64,000 bases of DNA from Acidobacteriota bacterium (GCA_013289955.1 JABCYZ010000030.1:1-64000), one strand, 5' to 3'. Shown: positions 24,826-32,829, counted from the stretch's first letter. Numbers and translations: made by a program. The notes: generated from the letters alone by a model not told the origin.

Positions 24826-26061
24826 ATGCCGACGCCTGTGCCCGAACAACTCAGCAGCACCATTGAGACTCTTTATCGAGCGGAGTCGGGGCGGGTACTG
24901 GCGACACTGGCGCGTCTGCTCGGAGATTTGGATCTCGCCGAAGAGGCCATGCAGGAGGCATTCGCCGCCGCCCTGGAGTCCTGGCCCCGGACTGGTGTTC
25001 CGGAGAAGCCCCGCCCCTGGCTGATTTCAACCGCGCGCTTCAAGGCCATCGACAGGATCCGCCGGCGAGCGCACTTCGACAGAACACAGAGAGATTTTGC
25101 GCTCTACATGGAAGCGCGCATCAACCAAGCTGCGCTCGAGGACGAGGAGATCGAAGACGATCGCCTCCGTTTGATCTTCACGTGCTGCCACCCCGTTCTG
25201 CCTCCGGAAGGGCAAGTTGCGCTCACCCTGCGCGAAATCTGCGGCTTGACCACGGAGGAGATTGCCCGGGCATTTCTCGTTACGCCGGCAACGCTCGCTC
25301 AACGCATCGTGCGCGCGAAGGCTGTCATCCGCGACAGGGTCATTCCGTACCAGGTGCCAAGCTCCCAGGAACTATCGGCGCGGTTAGGAAACGTCCTCCT
25401 AGTCGTATATCTGATCTTCAACGAGGGATACTCGGCTGAAACGACAGGCGCGGAACTCAGCCGCGAGGCGATCCGTCTGGGCAGACTCGTGCTCGACCTG
25501 CTCCCGGAACCTGAGGTGATGGGTCTGTTGGGGCTCATGTTGTTGCAGGAGTCAGGCCGCGCCGCCAGAACCTCGTCTGACGGAAACTTGATTCTGCTCG
25601 AGCAGCAGGATCGGTCGTTGTGGAGCAGGGATCAGATCGCCGAGGGCATCTCGCTTACCGAGAACGCTCTTCGATCGCGCCGCTTCGGTGCCTACACTCT
25701 GCAGGCGGCCATTGCGGCCGTTCACGTCGAAAGTTCCTCAACGGCATCCACGGACTGGCGTCAGATTACACTGCTCTATGACCAGTTGCTTCGGATTCAG
25801 CCATCCCCGGTTGTAGAACTGAACCTCGCGGTGGCCGTTGCGATGTGCGAAGGTCCGGAGCACGGTCTTGCTCTTATCAATGACTTGCTGGCGCGCGAGC
25901 AACTCTCCCACTATCACCTGGCGCATTCCGCCCGTGCCGACCTGTGCCGCAGACTAGGGCAGATTCCGGAGGCCCGTGCTTCGTATGAGAAGGCGCTTGC
26001 CCTGGTGTCACAGGAGCCGGAGCGCCGTTTTCTCGCCAGGCGGCTTGCGGAATTGAAATAA
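24826..26061 (+). CDS. ECF42-type sigma factor with C-terminal TPR-like extension
   Basis: 411 aa from ATG 24826, where homology to sigma region 2 begins soon after; the frame runs on upstream through the DoxX gene. Region 2 is LYRAESGRVLATLARLLGDL then AEEAMQEAFAAALESWP; region 4 is LTLREICGLTTEEIARAFLV. A helical C-terminal extension of about 225 residues (VVYLIFNEGYSAETTGAELS, AIAAVHVESSSTASTDWRQI) is the mark of the ECF42 group, which is genomically tied to DGPF proteins and thought to use this extension for control instead of an anti-sigma. Two DGPF genes follow directly. Confidence 0.92.
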   Translation: MPTPVPEQLSSTIETLYRAESGRVLATLARLLGDLDLAEEAMQEAFAAALESWPRTGVPEKPRPWLISTARFKAIDRIRRRAHFDRTQRDFALYMEARINQAALEDEEIEDDRLRLIFTCCHPVLPPEGQVALTLREICGLTTEEIARAFLVTPATLAQRIVRAKAVIRDRVIPYQVPSSQELSARLGNVLLVVYLIFNEGYSAETTGAELSREAIRLGRLVLDLLPEPEVMGLLGLMLLQESGRAARTSSDGNLILLEQQDRSLWSRDQIAEGISLTENALRSRRFGAYTLQAAIAAVHVESSSTASTDWRQITLLYDQLLRIQPSPVVELNLAVAVAMCEGPEHGLALINDLLAREQLSHYHLAHSARADLCRRLGQIPEARASYEKALALVSQEPERRFLARRLAELK

Positions 26062-26077
26062 AAAAAGTTCGCCCTGC

Positions 26078-26105
26078 TGTCGATTCTTTCTATGCGCAAC
26101 GACTA
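26078..26105 (+). promoter_or_regulatory. ECF42-type promoter
   Basis: TGTCGA at 26078-26083, a 16-base spacer, then CGACTA at 26100-26105. This fits the motif reported for ECF42 (TGTCGA at -35 and CGA-type at -10), recalled from the literature. It is about 64 bp upstream of the first DGPF gene and directly after the ECF42 gene. Confidence 0.6.
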
Positions 26106-26168
26106 TAGGATGAACGATCCAGCGCGCAAGGCCGTGTTGCTGGCCCGAAAAACGTTCTTGGAGAAGTC

Positions 26169-26507
26169 ATGACGCAATATTTGGTTGCTATTCACCACCC
26201 CGACGACTATGACCCGTCCCGCGAGGGTGCAGCGATGGAACGCGACATCGATGTGCTGAACGAGGAGATGGAGGCTGCCGGTGTCAGGATTTTCGCAGGG
26301 GGCCTGCGCCCGGCAAGGAGCGCCAAGTCCCTGCGAGCGCAGTCCGACGGCAAGGTGCTCATCACCGACGGGCCGTATCTGGAGACCAAGGAGCACATAG
26401 GCGGGTTTTGGGTGCTGAAAGCTGCTGACCTGAACGAGGCGCTGGAGTGGGGGCGTAAGGCCGCCGTCGCCTGCCGGGCGCCAGTCGAGGTGCGCCCGTT
26501 TCACTGA
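26169..26507 (+). CDS. YCII-domain (DGPF) protein
   Basis: 112 aa, one YCII-related fold. The diagnostic segment is ITDGPYLETKEHIGGFWVL, with the DGP(F/Y) motif that names the group. The N-terminus has YLVAIHHPDDY and a helix with the conserved E..M pattern. It is a small cytoplasmic protein of unknown activity, proposed to bind ligands or act as an enzyme of peroxide or other stress metabolism. It is first in line after the ECF42 promoter, so it is a probable regulon member. Confidence 0.88.
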   Translation: MTQYLVAIHHPDDYDPSREGAAMERDIDVLNEEMEAAGVRIFAGGLRPARSAKSLRAQSDGKVLITDGPYLETKEHIGGFWVLKAADLNEALEWGRKAAVACRAPVEVRPFH

Positions 26508-26604
26508 CGGAGGACCCAATGGAAGTAGCTGAACGGTCTGGACCCTGCGCACAGAGCGGTGCCGCTGGCTCCCACCCCAGAAGAGAAGAACGAGGAGAAG
26601 AACC

Positions 26605-27009
26605 ATGAAATACATCTGTTTGGGATACATCAAACCGGGAACATTCGAAGGCATGACCGAGGACGAACGACACGCGGTGCTCGACGAATGCTTCGAGCAC
26701 AACGACCATCTGCGCACCAATGGACATCTGGTTGCCGAACTACCTCTCCAACCTCCGGAGACCGCATTGACCCTGTACTGGAAGGACGGCAAAGTCGCGA
26801 CGACCGACGGCCCCTATGCGGAAACCAAGGAACAGCTCGGTGGCATTCAGATCCTTGAGGCGCGAGACCTAAATCATGCCATTCAGCTTGTCTCGCAGCT
26901 TCCTGGCTTTAAGTATGGACTCGGACCGATTGAGATACGGCCGACTTTGGACTTGAACGAAATGCTGAAGGCAAGTGAGCAGCGCCGGCGAAAGAGCACC
27001 GCACAATGA
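26605..27009 (+). CDS. YCII-domain (DGPF) protein
   Basis: 134 aa with GAGGAG before the ATG. The N-terminus MKYICLGYIKPG is typical, followed by a helix with EDERHAVLDECFEHNDHL. The DGPF motif lies in TTDGPYAETKEQLGGIQILE, and the C-terminus has GLGPIEIRPTLDLNEM. A basic tail ends the protein. It differs enough from the preceding YCII protein to be a distinct subtype. The 97-bp gap between the two shows no second promoter, so both are probably transcribed together from the ECF42 site. Confidence 0.9.
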   Translation: MKYICLGYIKPGTFEGMTEDERHAVLDECFEHNDHLRTNGHLVAELPLQPPETALTLYWKDGKVATTDGPYAETKEQLGGIQILEARDLNHAIQLVSQLPGFKYGLGPIEIRPTLDLNEMLKASEQRRRKSTAQ

Positions 27010-27159
27010 AGATGGCTTGACAGAAAAAAGCATTGGTTTCGAGGCTTCGCTAGCTTGGCGGCAATCATCCAGGTCAGCTGGGTGAGGTTCGCTGGGCGTT
27101 GCTTTACGCCGATCAAGTACAAAGAGTCGAGGAGAGAACGAAGATGTCGCAGGTTCGGG

Positions 27160-27189
27160 TCGCGGGATTTGACTGTCGCGGGATTTGAC
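27160..27189 (+). repeat. Tandem repeat of TCGCGGGATTTGAC
   Basis: Two exact 14-base copies at 27160-27173 and 27176-27189, separated by TG. No coding context. Confidence 0.8.
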
Positions 27190-27304
27190 CTTTCGCTGAC
27201 GGTTTCAGAGCCGGGATCGAGCGGAGCCTCAGTGACCCCATTCGGTAGCCGCGGTTGCTTTGGCCATCGCCATTGTGGGTGCGGCGGGCGTGTCGCGGGA
27301 GACT

Positions 27305-27325
27305 GACGACCTTCGGGTTATGAGC
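27305..27325 (-). other. tRNA-Met (CAT) anticodon-arm fragment
   Basis: On the minus strand 21 bases read GCTCATAACCCGAAGGTC plus GTC, the anticodon stem-loop and variable region of initiator/elongator tRNA-Met genes. Neither acceptor stem nor T-arm is present around it. It is probably a relic of integration next to a tRNA gene or a rearranged att site. Confidence 0.5.
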
Positions 27326-27500
27326 TAGTACAAATGCGCATGGCCCGCAGGTTCTGCGCGATTTAGCTGGCAATCAGCCAACCTTACTTCTTGCCGATTC
27401 TTTCCCACGAACCGAATCAGCGTCGGACACCAAGCGCGACCAGAATTTCCTGCAAGAGGGCGTTTGTCAAGGGCACGATATTCGTGGACACTACTTTCGT

Positions 27501-27719
27501 ATGAAAAATATTACCCTTAGTGCCGATGAGCAGCTGATAAAGCAAGCGCGCCTGCTGGCCAAATCGCAGCATAAGACGCTCAATGCCATGTTTCGCGAAT
27601 GGCTGGAACAATTTACAGCACAGAGCGGCGGTACGCAGGAATTTGACGCTCTGATGAAGCGACTGAAGCATGTACAAGCGGGGCAGCGTTTTAATCGGGA
27701 TGAGATGAATGAACGGTAG
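27501..27719 (+). CDS. vapB: VapB-like antitoxin
   Basis: 72 aa. It begins with a strand-like MKNITLSADEQLIKQARLLA and a second helix KTLNAMFREWLEQFTAQ, fitting an RHH DNA-binding domain of the DUF6364/VapB type. The acidic-basic C-terminus (RFNRDEMNER) would bind the toxin. Its last 11 bases overlap the start of the PIN toxin at 27709, so translation is coupled. The partner toxin is frameshifted; if that is real, the antitoxin is an orphan. Confidence 0.75.
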   Translation: MKNITLSADEQLIKQARLLAKSQHKTLNAMFREWLEQFTAQSGGTQEFDALMKRLKHVQAGQRFNRDEMNER

Positions 27720-28132
27720 ATTCTTCCTCGATACAAACATCCTTGTAAATTCGTTTGACGCAAGTTCCCCGGAAGAAGGCTACGGAATCCAGGAAGCTGA
27801 TCAGAACTGCGATCGCGACCGGTGGCGGCGTTGTCAGCTATCAAGTGGTGCAAGAATTCTTTAACGTTGCACTACGCCGTTTTTCAAAGCCTATGAGTAG
27901 CGTCGATGCAGAGCAATATTTGTCGACGACGTTTCGACCACTCCTTTCAGTACATTCTTCGCAAGCTTTGTATGGAGAAGCGCTACGAATTGGAGCGCGG
28001 TTTCAGTTGCCTTGGTACGATTCGTTGATCGTCGCTTCTGCAATCGAGGGTCAGTGTGGAGTTCTTTACAGTGAAGACTTTCAGCATGGGCAGCAAATTG
28101 GAAGCGTCACGATCTCCAACCCGTTTGTCTGA
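27709..28132 (+). pseudogene. vapC: VapC-type PIN toxin broken by a one-base insertion
   Basis: The gene starts at ATG 27709 (NGRFFLDTNILVNSFDASSP; D8 is the first PIN acid) and loses frame near 27771. Dropping one base in the CCCCGG run joins it to KKATESRKLIRTAIA and the rest of the domain, including E in YQVVQEFFN, D in WYDSLIVASA and D in SEDF. All four acidic positions survive across the two frames, so inactivation is recent or a sequencing error. With the overlapping antitoxin it formed a VapBC module. Confidence 0.8.
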
Positions 28133-28735
28133 CAGCAGAACTTCTTGGGAATTCGATCGCTGAAAAAGATCTTTGCGCTCTCGCGGGCAACCTCAGTACC
28201 CGACCCCATTGCAATACCGACCGTTGCTTGCGTCAGAGCCGGCGCATCGTTGATTCCATCGCCCAGTTCTTGGAACAAGGGAAATACGTTGCGGTCGTCG
28301 TGGACGGAAAAGCTCATCCGCTACAAGCGGACGTGCCACACCGAGCGCTTCGCTCCCCCTACGGCCAAACATTTACCAATCTAAGTACATAAATGTACAG
28401 ACAGCCGCTTTCAACCTGCCCACACTAGGGACGTTGGAGCATTATGTCGAACACATTCGAAGCGAACTGCACTCGCAAGGCACTATCTATCCGTAGGCAG
28501 GGCGGCTACGGTCAGTAGGAAAATCATGAAATCACCATCCCTCTTCAATTGGTACTTAATTCTACGAACACACCATCAGTGGACAATGTTTCAGGCGATT
28601 CGCTATGCTCTGTGGCTTGCTCGTTAAGCGGCCACCTCTAGATTAACGCCAGGACAGGGACCCGGTGTTCCGGGCGAAGTACGCCGCAGTTCCCTAGCTC
28701 GATGAAGAAGTCCGCAGAATAGATTGGTGCACAGA
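28133..28735. other. Gene-poor debris region
   Basis: About 600 bases between the broken VapC and the selenoprotein candidate. Apart from the P-type ATPase scrap at 28168-28266 no coding signal is recognised. A + strand frame at about 28270-28388 (VAVVVDGKAHPLQADVP) is open but of unknown kin. Confidence 0.5.
28168..28266 (-). pseudogene. P-type ATPase fragment
   Basis: About 33 residues read LGDGINDAPALTQATVGIAM then GSGTEVARESAKI. This is the hinge/phosphorylation-domain signature (GDGxNDxPAL) of heavy-metal P1B-type or KdpB ATPases. Nothing upstream or downstream in any frame continues the protein, so a short piece was left by recombination. Confidence 0.8.
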
Positions 28736-28999
28736 ATGAAAGTCGAGATCCTCCACTGCCCGACGTGACACGGCAATCAAGTAAAAGCCGCGAGTTTCGC
28801 GGCTGCTATTAAGCAGCGGCTGGGCGTGGAACCCATCCTCATCCCCGGCAAGACCGGCCAGTTCGACGTGATCGTAGACAGCGAGAAGATTTCCGAACGC
28901 GGAGGGAACAAGCTTACACGGATGTTCGGTGCTGGCTATCCCGACCTCGATAGCGTGGTGGAGCAGATCGAGAAGCACCGCACAAGCGGCACAGCCTGA
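28736..28999 (+). CDS. Rdx-family (SelW/SelT-like) selenoprotein candidate with in-frame UGA
   Basis: Reading TGA 28766-28768 as selenocysteine gives an 87-residue protein: MKVEILHCPT-U11-HGNQVKAASF, continuing AAAIKQRLGVEPILIPGKTG, QFDVIVDSEKISERGGNKLT, RMFGAGYPDLDSVVEQIEKH, ending TSGTA and TGA 28997. C8 and U11 form the CxxU redox motif of Rdx thioredoxin-like proteins, and the FDV.VD..I..R and G.(F/Y)PD...VV..I segments fit that family. A stem-loop 25 bases past the UGA fits a bacterial SECIS. If the UGA were a plain stop, only ten residues would be made. ATG 28736 has no strong ribosome binding site; GTG 28727 is in frame. It ends one base before a convergent gene. Confidence 0.75.
28786..28804 (+). 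promoter_or_regulatory. Bacterial SECIS-like stem-loop
   Basis: AGCCGCGA-GTT-TCGCGGCT: eight perfect base pairs closing a three-base loop whose first base is G. The loop starts 25 bases after the UGA. Known bacterial SECIS elements lie inside the coding region with the apical loop about 16-37 bases after UGA and a G in the first loop positions, so the fit is good. Confidence 0.7.
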
Positions 29000-29211
29000 C
29001 TAACTCGGCTGGCGGGAATGGAATCCTGCCGCGTTACGCATTTCCTCGTTTCCAGCGTAGGCCCCGATTCCCAGCATGTATCCGAACTCATACCAACGAC
29101 CGTTATTGCTCGTCTCATAGATGCTCATGTCGCTTGCGAACAGGCTGACGATAAATGGGATCGGGGCGATGATCCCGTGCCAGAGCCCGACACAAATCGG
29201 AGCGCCCTCAC
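29000..29211 (-). pseudogene. Small conserved membrane protein, frameshifted at its start
   Basis: From ATT 29197 the minus strand is open for 65 residues: ICVGLWHGIIAPIPFIVSLF, ASDMSIYETSNNGRWYEFGY, MLGIGAYAGN and a polar tail. This matches a small family with a LWHGIIAP helix and an (I/Y)E..NNGGWY(D/N)FG segment, known to me only as a conserved hypothetical membrane protein. No start codon lies in this frame. GTG 29211 gives MRAL in another frame, and removing two bases (CG, 29198-29199) would join them as MRALICVGLWHG. It converges with the selenoprotein candidate. Confidence 0.6.
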
Positions 29212-29247
29212 AAAAAGGCGCCCCGATCCTTCCTCTTTGGGGTGTGG

Positions 29248-32200
29248 TCAGAAGAAGACCTTAATTGCCATTTGCGCAATGCGGGGATCCGCCGCCTGCC
29301 CTGCGCGGAATGTCCCGAACGAGTTGCTGCTGATCTTGTCGAAGGATGTAATGTTGTCCGTGCTGTTGACTGTGCCTGTGCTGACGCCCTCGGGCGCAAA
29401 GTTCGGATGATTAAAGATATTGAAGTATTCAGCCCGTAGCTGAATCTTCCATCGTTCGGTGAGCAGGATATTCTTCGAGAGACTCATGTCCCAGTTGGCG
29501 GTATGAGGCAGGCGCAGAACGTTTTTACCGACGTCCCCAAACGTGCCATAGATGAGGGGATTGATGACGCCGCCTACTTTGGTCGGCTGAAAGGCAGCCG
29601 GGTTGAGCCAGCTGACGCAGCCCACAGTCGTGCCGCAGGTCGTCGAGCTATATGGGCTCACCCCTGAAATAAACGTCCCGCGATCGTTGCCGATGCCCGT
29701 GCCAGAGAGTTCCGTGCCTTGCAATACGGTGATCGGACGGCCGCTGGCGGCCGATACGATTCCGCCCAGTTCGTAGTCACCGAAGAGGTGGTGGATCAGC
29801 GAGCTGTGACCGCTGAGAGTCGGAGACTGCCAAACGTACGAGCCGGTAAAGACATGGGTGTGATCGAAACTTGACGGGCCATAGTCGAACGCATGGCGGC
29901 CTGGATCGTTGAACGGAAGGGCGGAGTACCCGGTATCAAAACCGGTTACGCCCTCGCCAAACGGAAGGTCGTCCAGGCTCTTCGAGTACGTGTAGTTGGC
30001 CAGCAGGGTAAACCCGTGCGACATACGCTTCTCGAGGGAGGTTTGCAGCGCGTTGTAGTTCGCATTCACATCGTCGATATCTGCCTGAACGGTAGTGGAA
30101 AAAGTGTTGGGCTTGAAAAGTGCCCCGCTTAGGTTGGCATTGCCATTGCACGATGCGACAGTGCCTCCGGTAGCCTCGCAAACCGTAAGGTTTGCCAGGC
30201 CGACGTTGGCCTTACCGTTGCAAGGAACGAAAGACGCTGCGGAAGTGCAAGGGACGCCTGCGTTGTAATACTCGGTTTCCAGGATGTGCAGGGTTCGCGA
30301 GCCGACGTAAGCCGTACGCAATAGAAAGCCCGCAGGCAGCTGCCGCTCGAGGGTTAGGTTCCATTCATACACCGTCGTGACGTGATAATCGCCGCTCGGA
30401 TCGTAGGTCACAGCAATCTCGTTGAACGGCGGATTGTAGGCGAAGTTCGTCGGCGCAGGGAACGGGCTTGGAAATGTTGGGTAGGACGTGGCTTGAGCAC
30501 CCGAACACTTCAGGGCGGCCTGCGTAGCAGGCAAAGTGCAAAGTGGATCGCTGAAGGAACCGGCCGTCGAGCCGGGAGTGGGAGAGCTATTGCCGGCGGT
30601 CGAGAGAATGAACTGAGGGCTGAACGGCCATTCATCCACAAAGCGGTTACTCAACATGCCCTCCGCGCGCGTGTCGTAGAAAATTCCCGCTCCGCCGCGA
30701 AGGCTGGTTTTGCCGTCGCCGAAGACGTCGTAGGCAAAGCCGATGCGCGGAGCGAGATGATCGTAGCTCGACCGCAGCGCATTCTTCGGCATCCCCGGAT
30801 CGCTGATGCCATTCTGGGGAGAAAAAAAGATTCCCGGAGGCGCATTGGGATAAACCTTTGAGGTGATATCCGCTGCCATGGCCGGGAGGTTCACCTGTGC
30901 CCAGCGATCGCCGTTATCGCCCCAGGGAATGGCTGGCTCATAACGCACGCCAAGATTCAGCGTCAGGCGATTGCTCACGTGGTAGTTGTCCTGGATATAG
31001 AGCGCCGGGAATTTATCCCGGTTGGCTTTGAACTCGCCGGCGCCCTGCTGAAAAGCGTAACCGTTGCCGGAGGGGCCGCCGTCGCACATCGTTCCGCCGA
31101 GAAAATTCTCGTACGCGGGTAAACCTGCCGGCTGGTTGAGGTAGGTATCCTGCGCGCAAAAATTGACGATCCCGGGTTGATTGAACTCATTGTTCAGGTC
31201 TACCTGGCTCCACTCAATCGACCCGCCGAAGTGGATATCATGCTTCCCTCTCTCCCAGCTGACGTCATCGGCGTAGGTAAAATTATTCCTGGTGAATACG
31301 CCGGCGGGATTGTCGCCGAAGCTGAATCCGTTTTGCACGCCTATGCCCTGAATGGCGCTGGGCGTGGGCTGAAACGGCAGGGCCGCGGTTTCAAATGTCG
31401 CAAGGTCCGCGGCGTTCGGCGCTGGGCCTCGGGTCGAGACCTCACGCGAATAGCTGGCGCGGAAGTCGTTGATCAAAGTAGGCGTGAAAATGTGCGTTTC
31501 GTGAATCAGAGCGTTCTGCGCCACGATCGAAAAAGTGGCATCGGTGTAGGCGACGAGTTCGAGTGGATTGAATACGGGAGCCTTCGCGAAACGGTCAAAC
31601 TCGTAACGGCCGGTGATCTTGTCGTTTTTTCCGATGGCATGATCGAGCCTGCCCATACCGGAATCGTAATTCTCGATGTCCGGCTTGGAAAAGGCCACGG
31701 TCGGATTCGAGCCCGCCGGTATGGGGCCAGCCAGGCTGAATTTTGCCGAGGAGCCCAAATACGCTCCGGTAGCAGGATCGATTCCCAGCATCTTGGCCAC
31801 TCCGGGGTCAATGGTCCCCGGGGTTCCTCCAGGACCTCCTGTCGCCAGGAAGTTGGTGATGTCCGTCTGCCCGACTACGTGGGAACTGCCAAGCACGAGA
31901 TTGCGAAAAGCGGTGCGCTGATACCCCGCAAAAAAGAAGGTTTTGTCATGAATCACTGGTCCGCCGACGGTGCCACCGTACTGGTTGCGCTTGATGCGAT
32001 CAGGGGTAGTAGGCGTAGCGAAAAAGTTCTGAGCATTGAAAATCGGATTGCGCACGAATTCGAAGGCATCGCCATGAAAACTGTTGCTTCCAGACTTCGT
32101 GATGACGTTGACCACGCCGCCGGCGTTCTCGCCATACTCGGCGCTATAGTTGCTCGTTTGCACGCTGAACTCCAGCAAAGCGTCCGGGAACGGAAAAGGC

Positions 32201-32829
32201 TGGTTGACGTTCGTGTATTCATCCACGTAATTGCCGCCATCCAGCTGGTAGCTGATGCTGTCTTGCCGCGTGCCGTTTGTCGAATACGTCACCGCACCCG
32301 GGAAGGTCTTCGTGGCGCCTTGATCGGCGCCCCCGTTGGGCGAGTTGACGGCGCCCGCGACCAGCAAAGTGAGTTGCGCCGCATTCCGGCCGTTCAAGGG
32401 CAGTTCAGAAATGCGCTGCTGCTCGATGACTTGTTTGAGCGAGGAGGTCGCCGTATCCACTTGAAGCGTATTCGTGGTCACCGTGACAATTTCGGTCACC
32501 GCTCCCAGCTTCAGGCCCATGTTCACCGTTAGGGACTGATCCGCAAGCAAAGTGATCCCATGCTCCTTGGTTGTGCTGAAGCCCTTGGCCTCGACGGTGA
32601 GGTTATAAACTGCGGGCTGAAGAGACGGGATGACGTAGAAGCCGTCGGCATCCGAGGTGGCAGCGCGAGAAAATCCCGTGCCCTCTTGTGTCGCAGAGAC
32701 CTGCGCACCGGCGACCCCCGCACCGGCAGGATCCGTGACGCGCCCGAGGATGCTTCCGAGGCCTTGCGCGTGAGCATACACAGGGGCGAACAGAAGCGCG
32801 AACAGAGCAGCAAGTAGGTTCCTCTTCAT
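29248..32829 (-). CDS. Oar-like TonB-dependent receptor with carboxypeptidase-regulatory domain
   Basis: 1193 aa from ATG 32829. The start gives a clean signal peptide (MKRNLLAALFALLFAPVYAHA); the longer frame does not. A carboxypeptidase-regulatory-like domain follows at about 24-105 (GSILGRVTDPAGAGVAGAQV). The plug domain comes next, including LPLNGRNAAQLTLLVAG and ENAGGVVNVITKSGSN. The large beta-barrel ends in a C-terminal aromatic residue (QMAIKVFF). This layout is highly expanded in Acidobacteriota and is used for uptake of oligosaccharides or other large substrates across the outer membrane. Neighbouring glycosidases suggest a carbohydrate ligand. Confidence 0.95.
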   Translation of the reverse strand: MKRNLLAALFALLFAPVYAHAQGLGSILGRVTDPAGAGVAGAQVSATQEGTGFSRAATSDADGFYVIPSLQPAVYNLTVEAKGFSTTKEHGITLLADQSLTVNMGLKLGAVTEIVTVTTNTLQVDTATSSLKQVIEQQRISELPLNGRNAAQLTLLVAGAVNSPNGGADQGATKTFPGAVTYSTNGTRQDSISYQLDGGNYVDEYTNVNQPFPFPDALLEFSVQTSNYSAEYGENAGGVVNVITKSGSNSFHGDAFEFVRNPIFNAQNFFATPTTPDRIKRNQYGGTVGGPVIHDKTFFFAGYQRTAFRNLVLGSSHVVGQTDITNFLATGGPGGTPGTIDPGVAKMLGIDPATGAYLGSSAKFSLAGPIPAGSNPTVAFSKPDIENYDSGMGRLDHAIGKNDKITGRYEFDRFAKAPVFNPLELVAYTDATFSIVAQNALIHETHIFTPTLINDFRASYSREVSTRGPAPNAADLATFETAALPFQPTPSAIQGIGVQNGFSFGDNPAGVFTRNNFTYADDVSWERGKHDIHFGGSIEWSQVDLNNEFNQPGIVNFCAQDTYLNQPAGLPAYENFLGGTMCDGGPSGNGYAFQQGAGEFKANRDKFPALYIQDNYHVSNRLTLNLGVRYEPAIPWGDNGDRWAQVNLPAMAADITSKVYPNAPPGIFFSPQNGISDPGMPKNALRSSYDHLAPRIGFAYDVFGDGKTSLRGGAGIFYDTRAEGMLSNRFVDEWPFSPQFILSTAGNSSPTPGSTAGSFSDPLCTLPATQAALKCSGAQATSYPTFPSPFPAPTNFAYNPPFNEIAVTYDPSGDYHVTTVYEWNLTLERQLPAGFLLRTAYVGSRTLHILETEYYNAGVPCTSAASFVPCNGKANVGLANLTVCEATGGTVASCNGNANLSGALFKPNTFSTTVQADIDDVNANYNALQTSLEKRMSHGFTLLANYTYSKSLDDLPFGEGVTGFDTGYSALPFNDPGRHAFDYGPSSFDHTHVFTGSYVWQSPTLSGHSSLIHHLFGDYELGGIVSAASGRPITVLQGTELSGTGIGNDRGTFISGVSPYSSTTCGTTVGCVSWLNPAAFQPTKVGGVINPLIYGTFGDVGKNVLRLPHTANWDMSLSKNILLTERWKIQLRAEYFNIFNHPNFAPEGVSTGTVNSTDNITSFDKISSNSFGTFRAGQAADPRIAQMAIKVFF

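Larger units (their letters stand above)
27010..27500. other. Gene-free junction region
   Basis: 491 bases without a credible gene. It holds a tandem 14-mer (27160-27189) and a tRNA-Met-like fragment (27305-27325). A string translating as IFVDTTFV, like the start of a PIN toxin, occurs near 27470-27500, then stops. The region looks like recombination debris at the border of the accessory block. Confidence 0.5.

Noticed and set aside
27465..27503. IFVDTTFV string as a third PIN toxin
   Set aside because: Eight residues then a stop; too short to claim.
28694..28978. 94-codon minus-strand frame over the selenoprotein candidate
   Set aside because: The + strand has family homology on both sides of the TGA and a hairpin; the minus-strand product matches nothing.
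31177..32532. 451-codon open frame on the + strand inside the TonB receptor gene
   Set aside because: Antisense shadow of a well-supported receptor gene; low-complexity basic composition and no domain.
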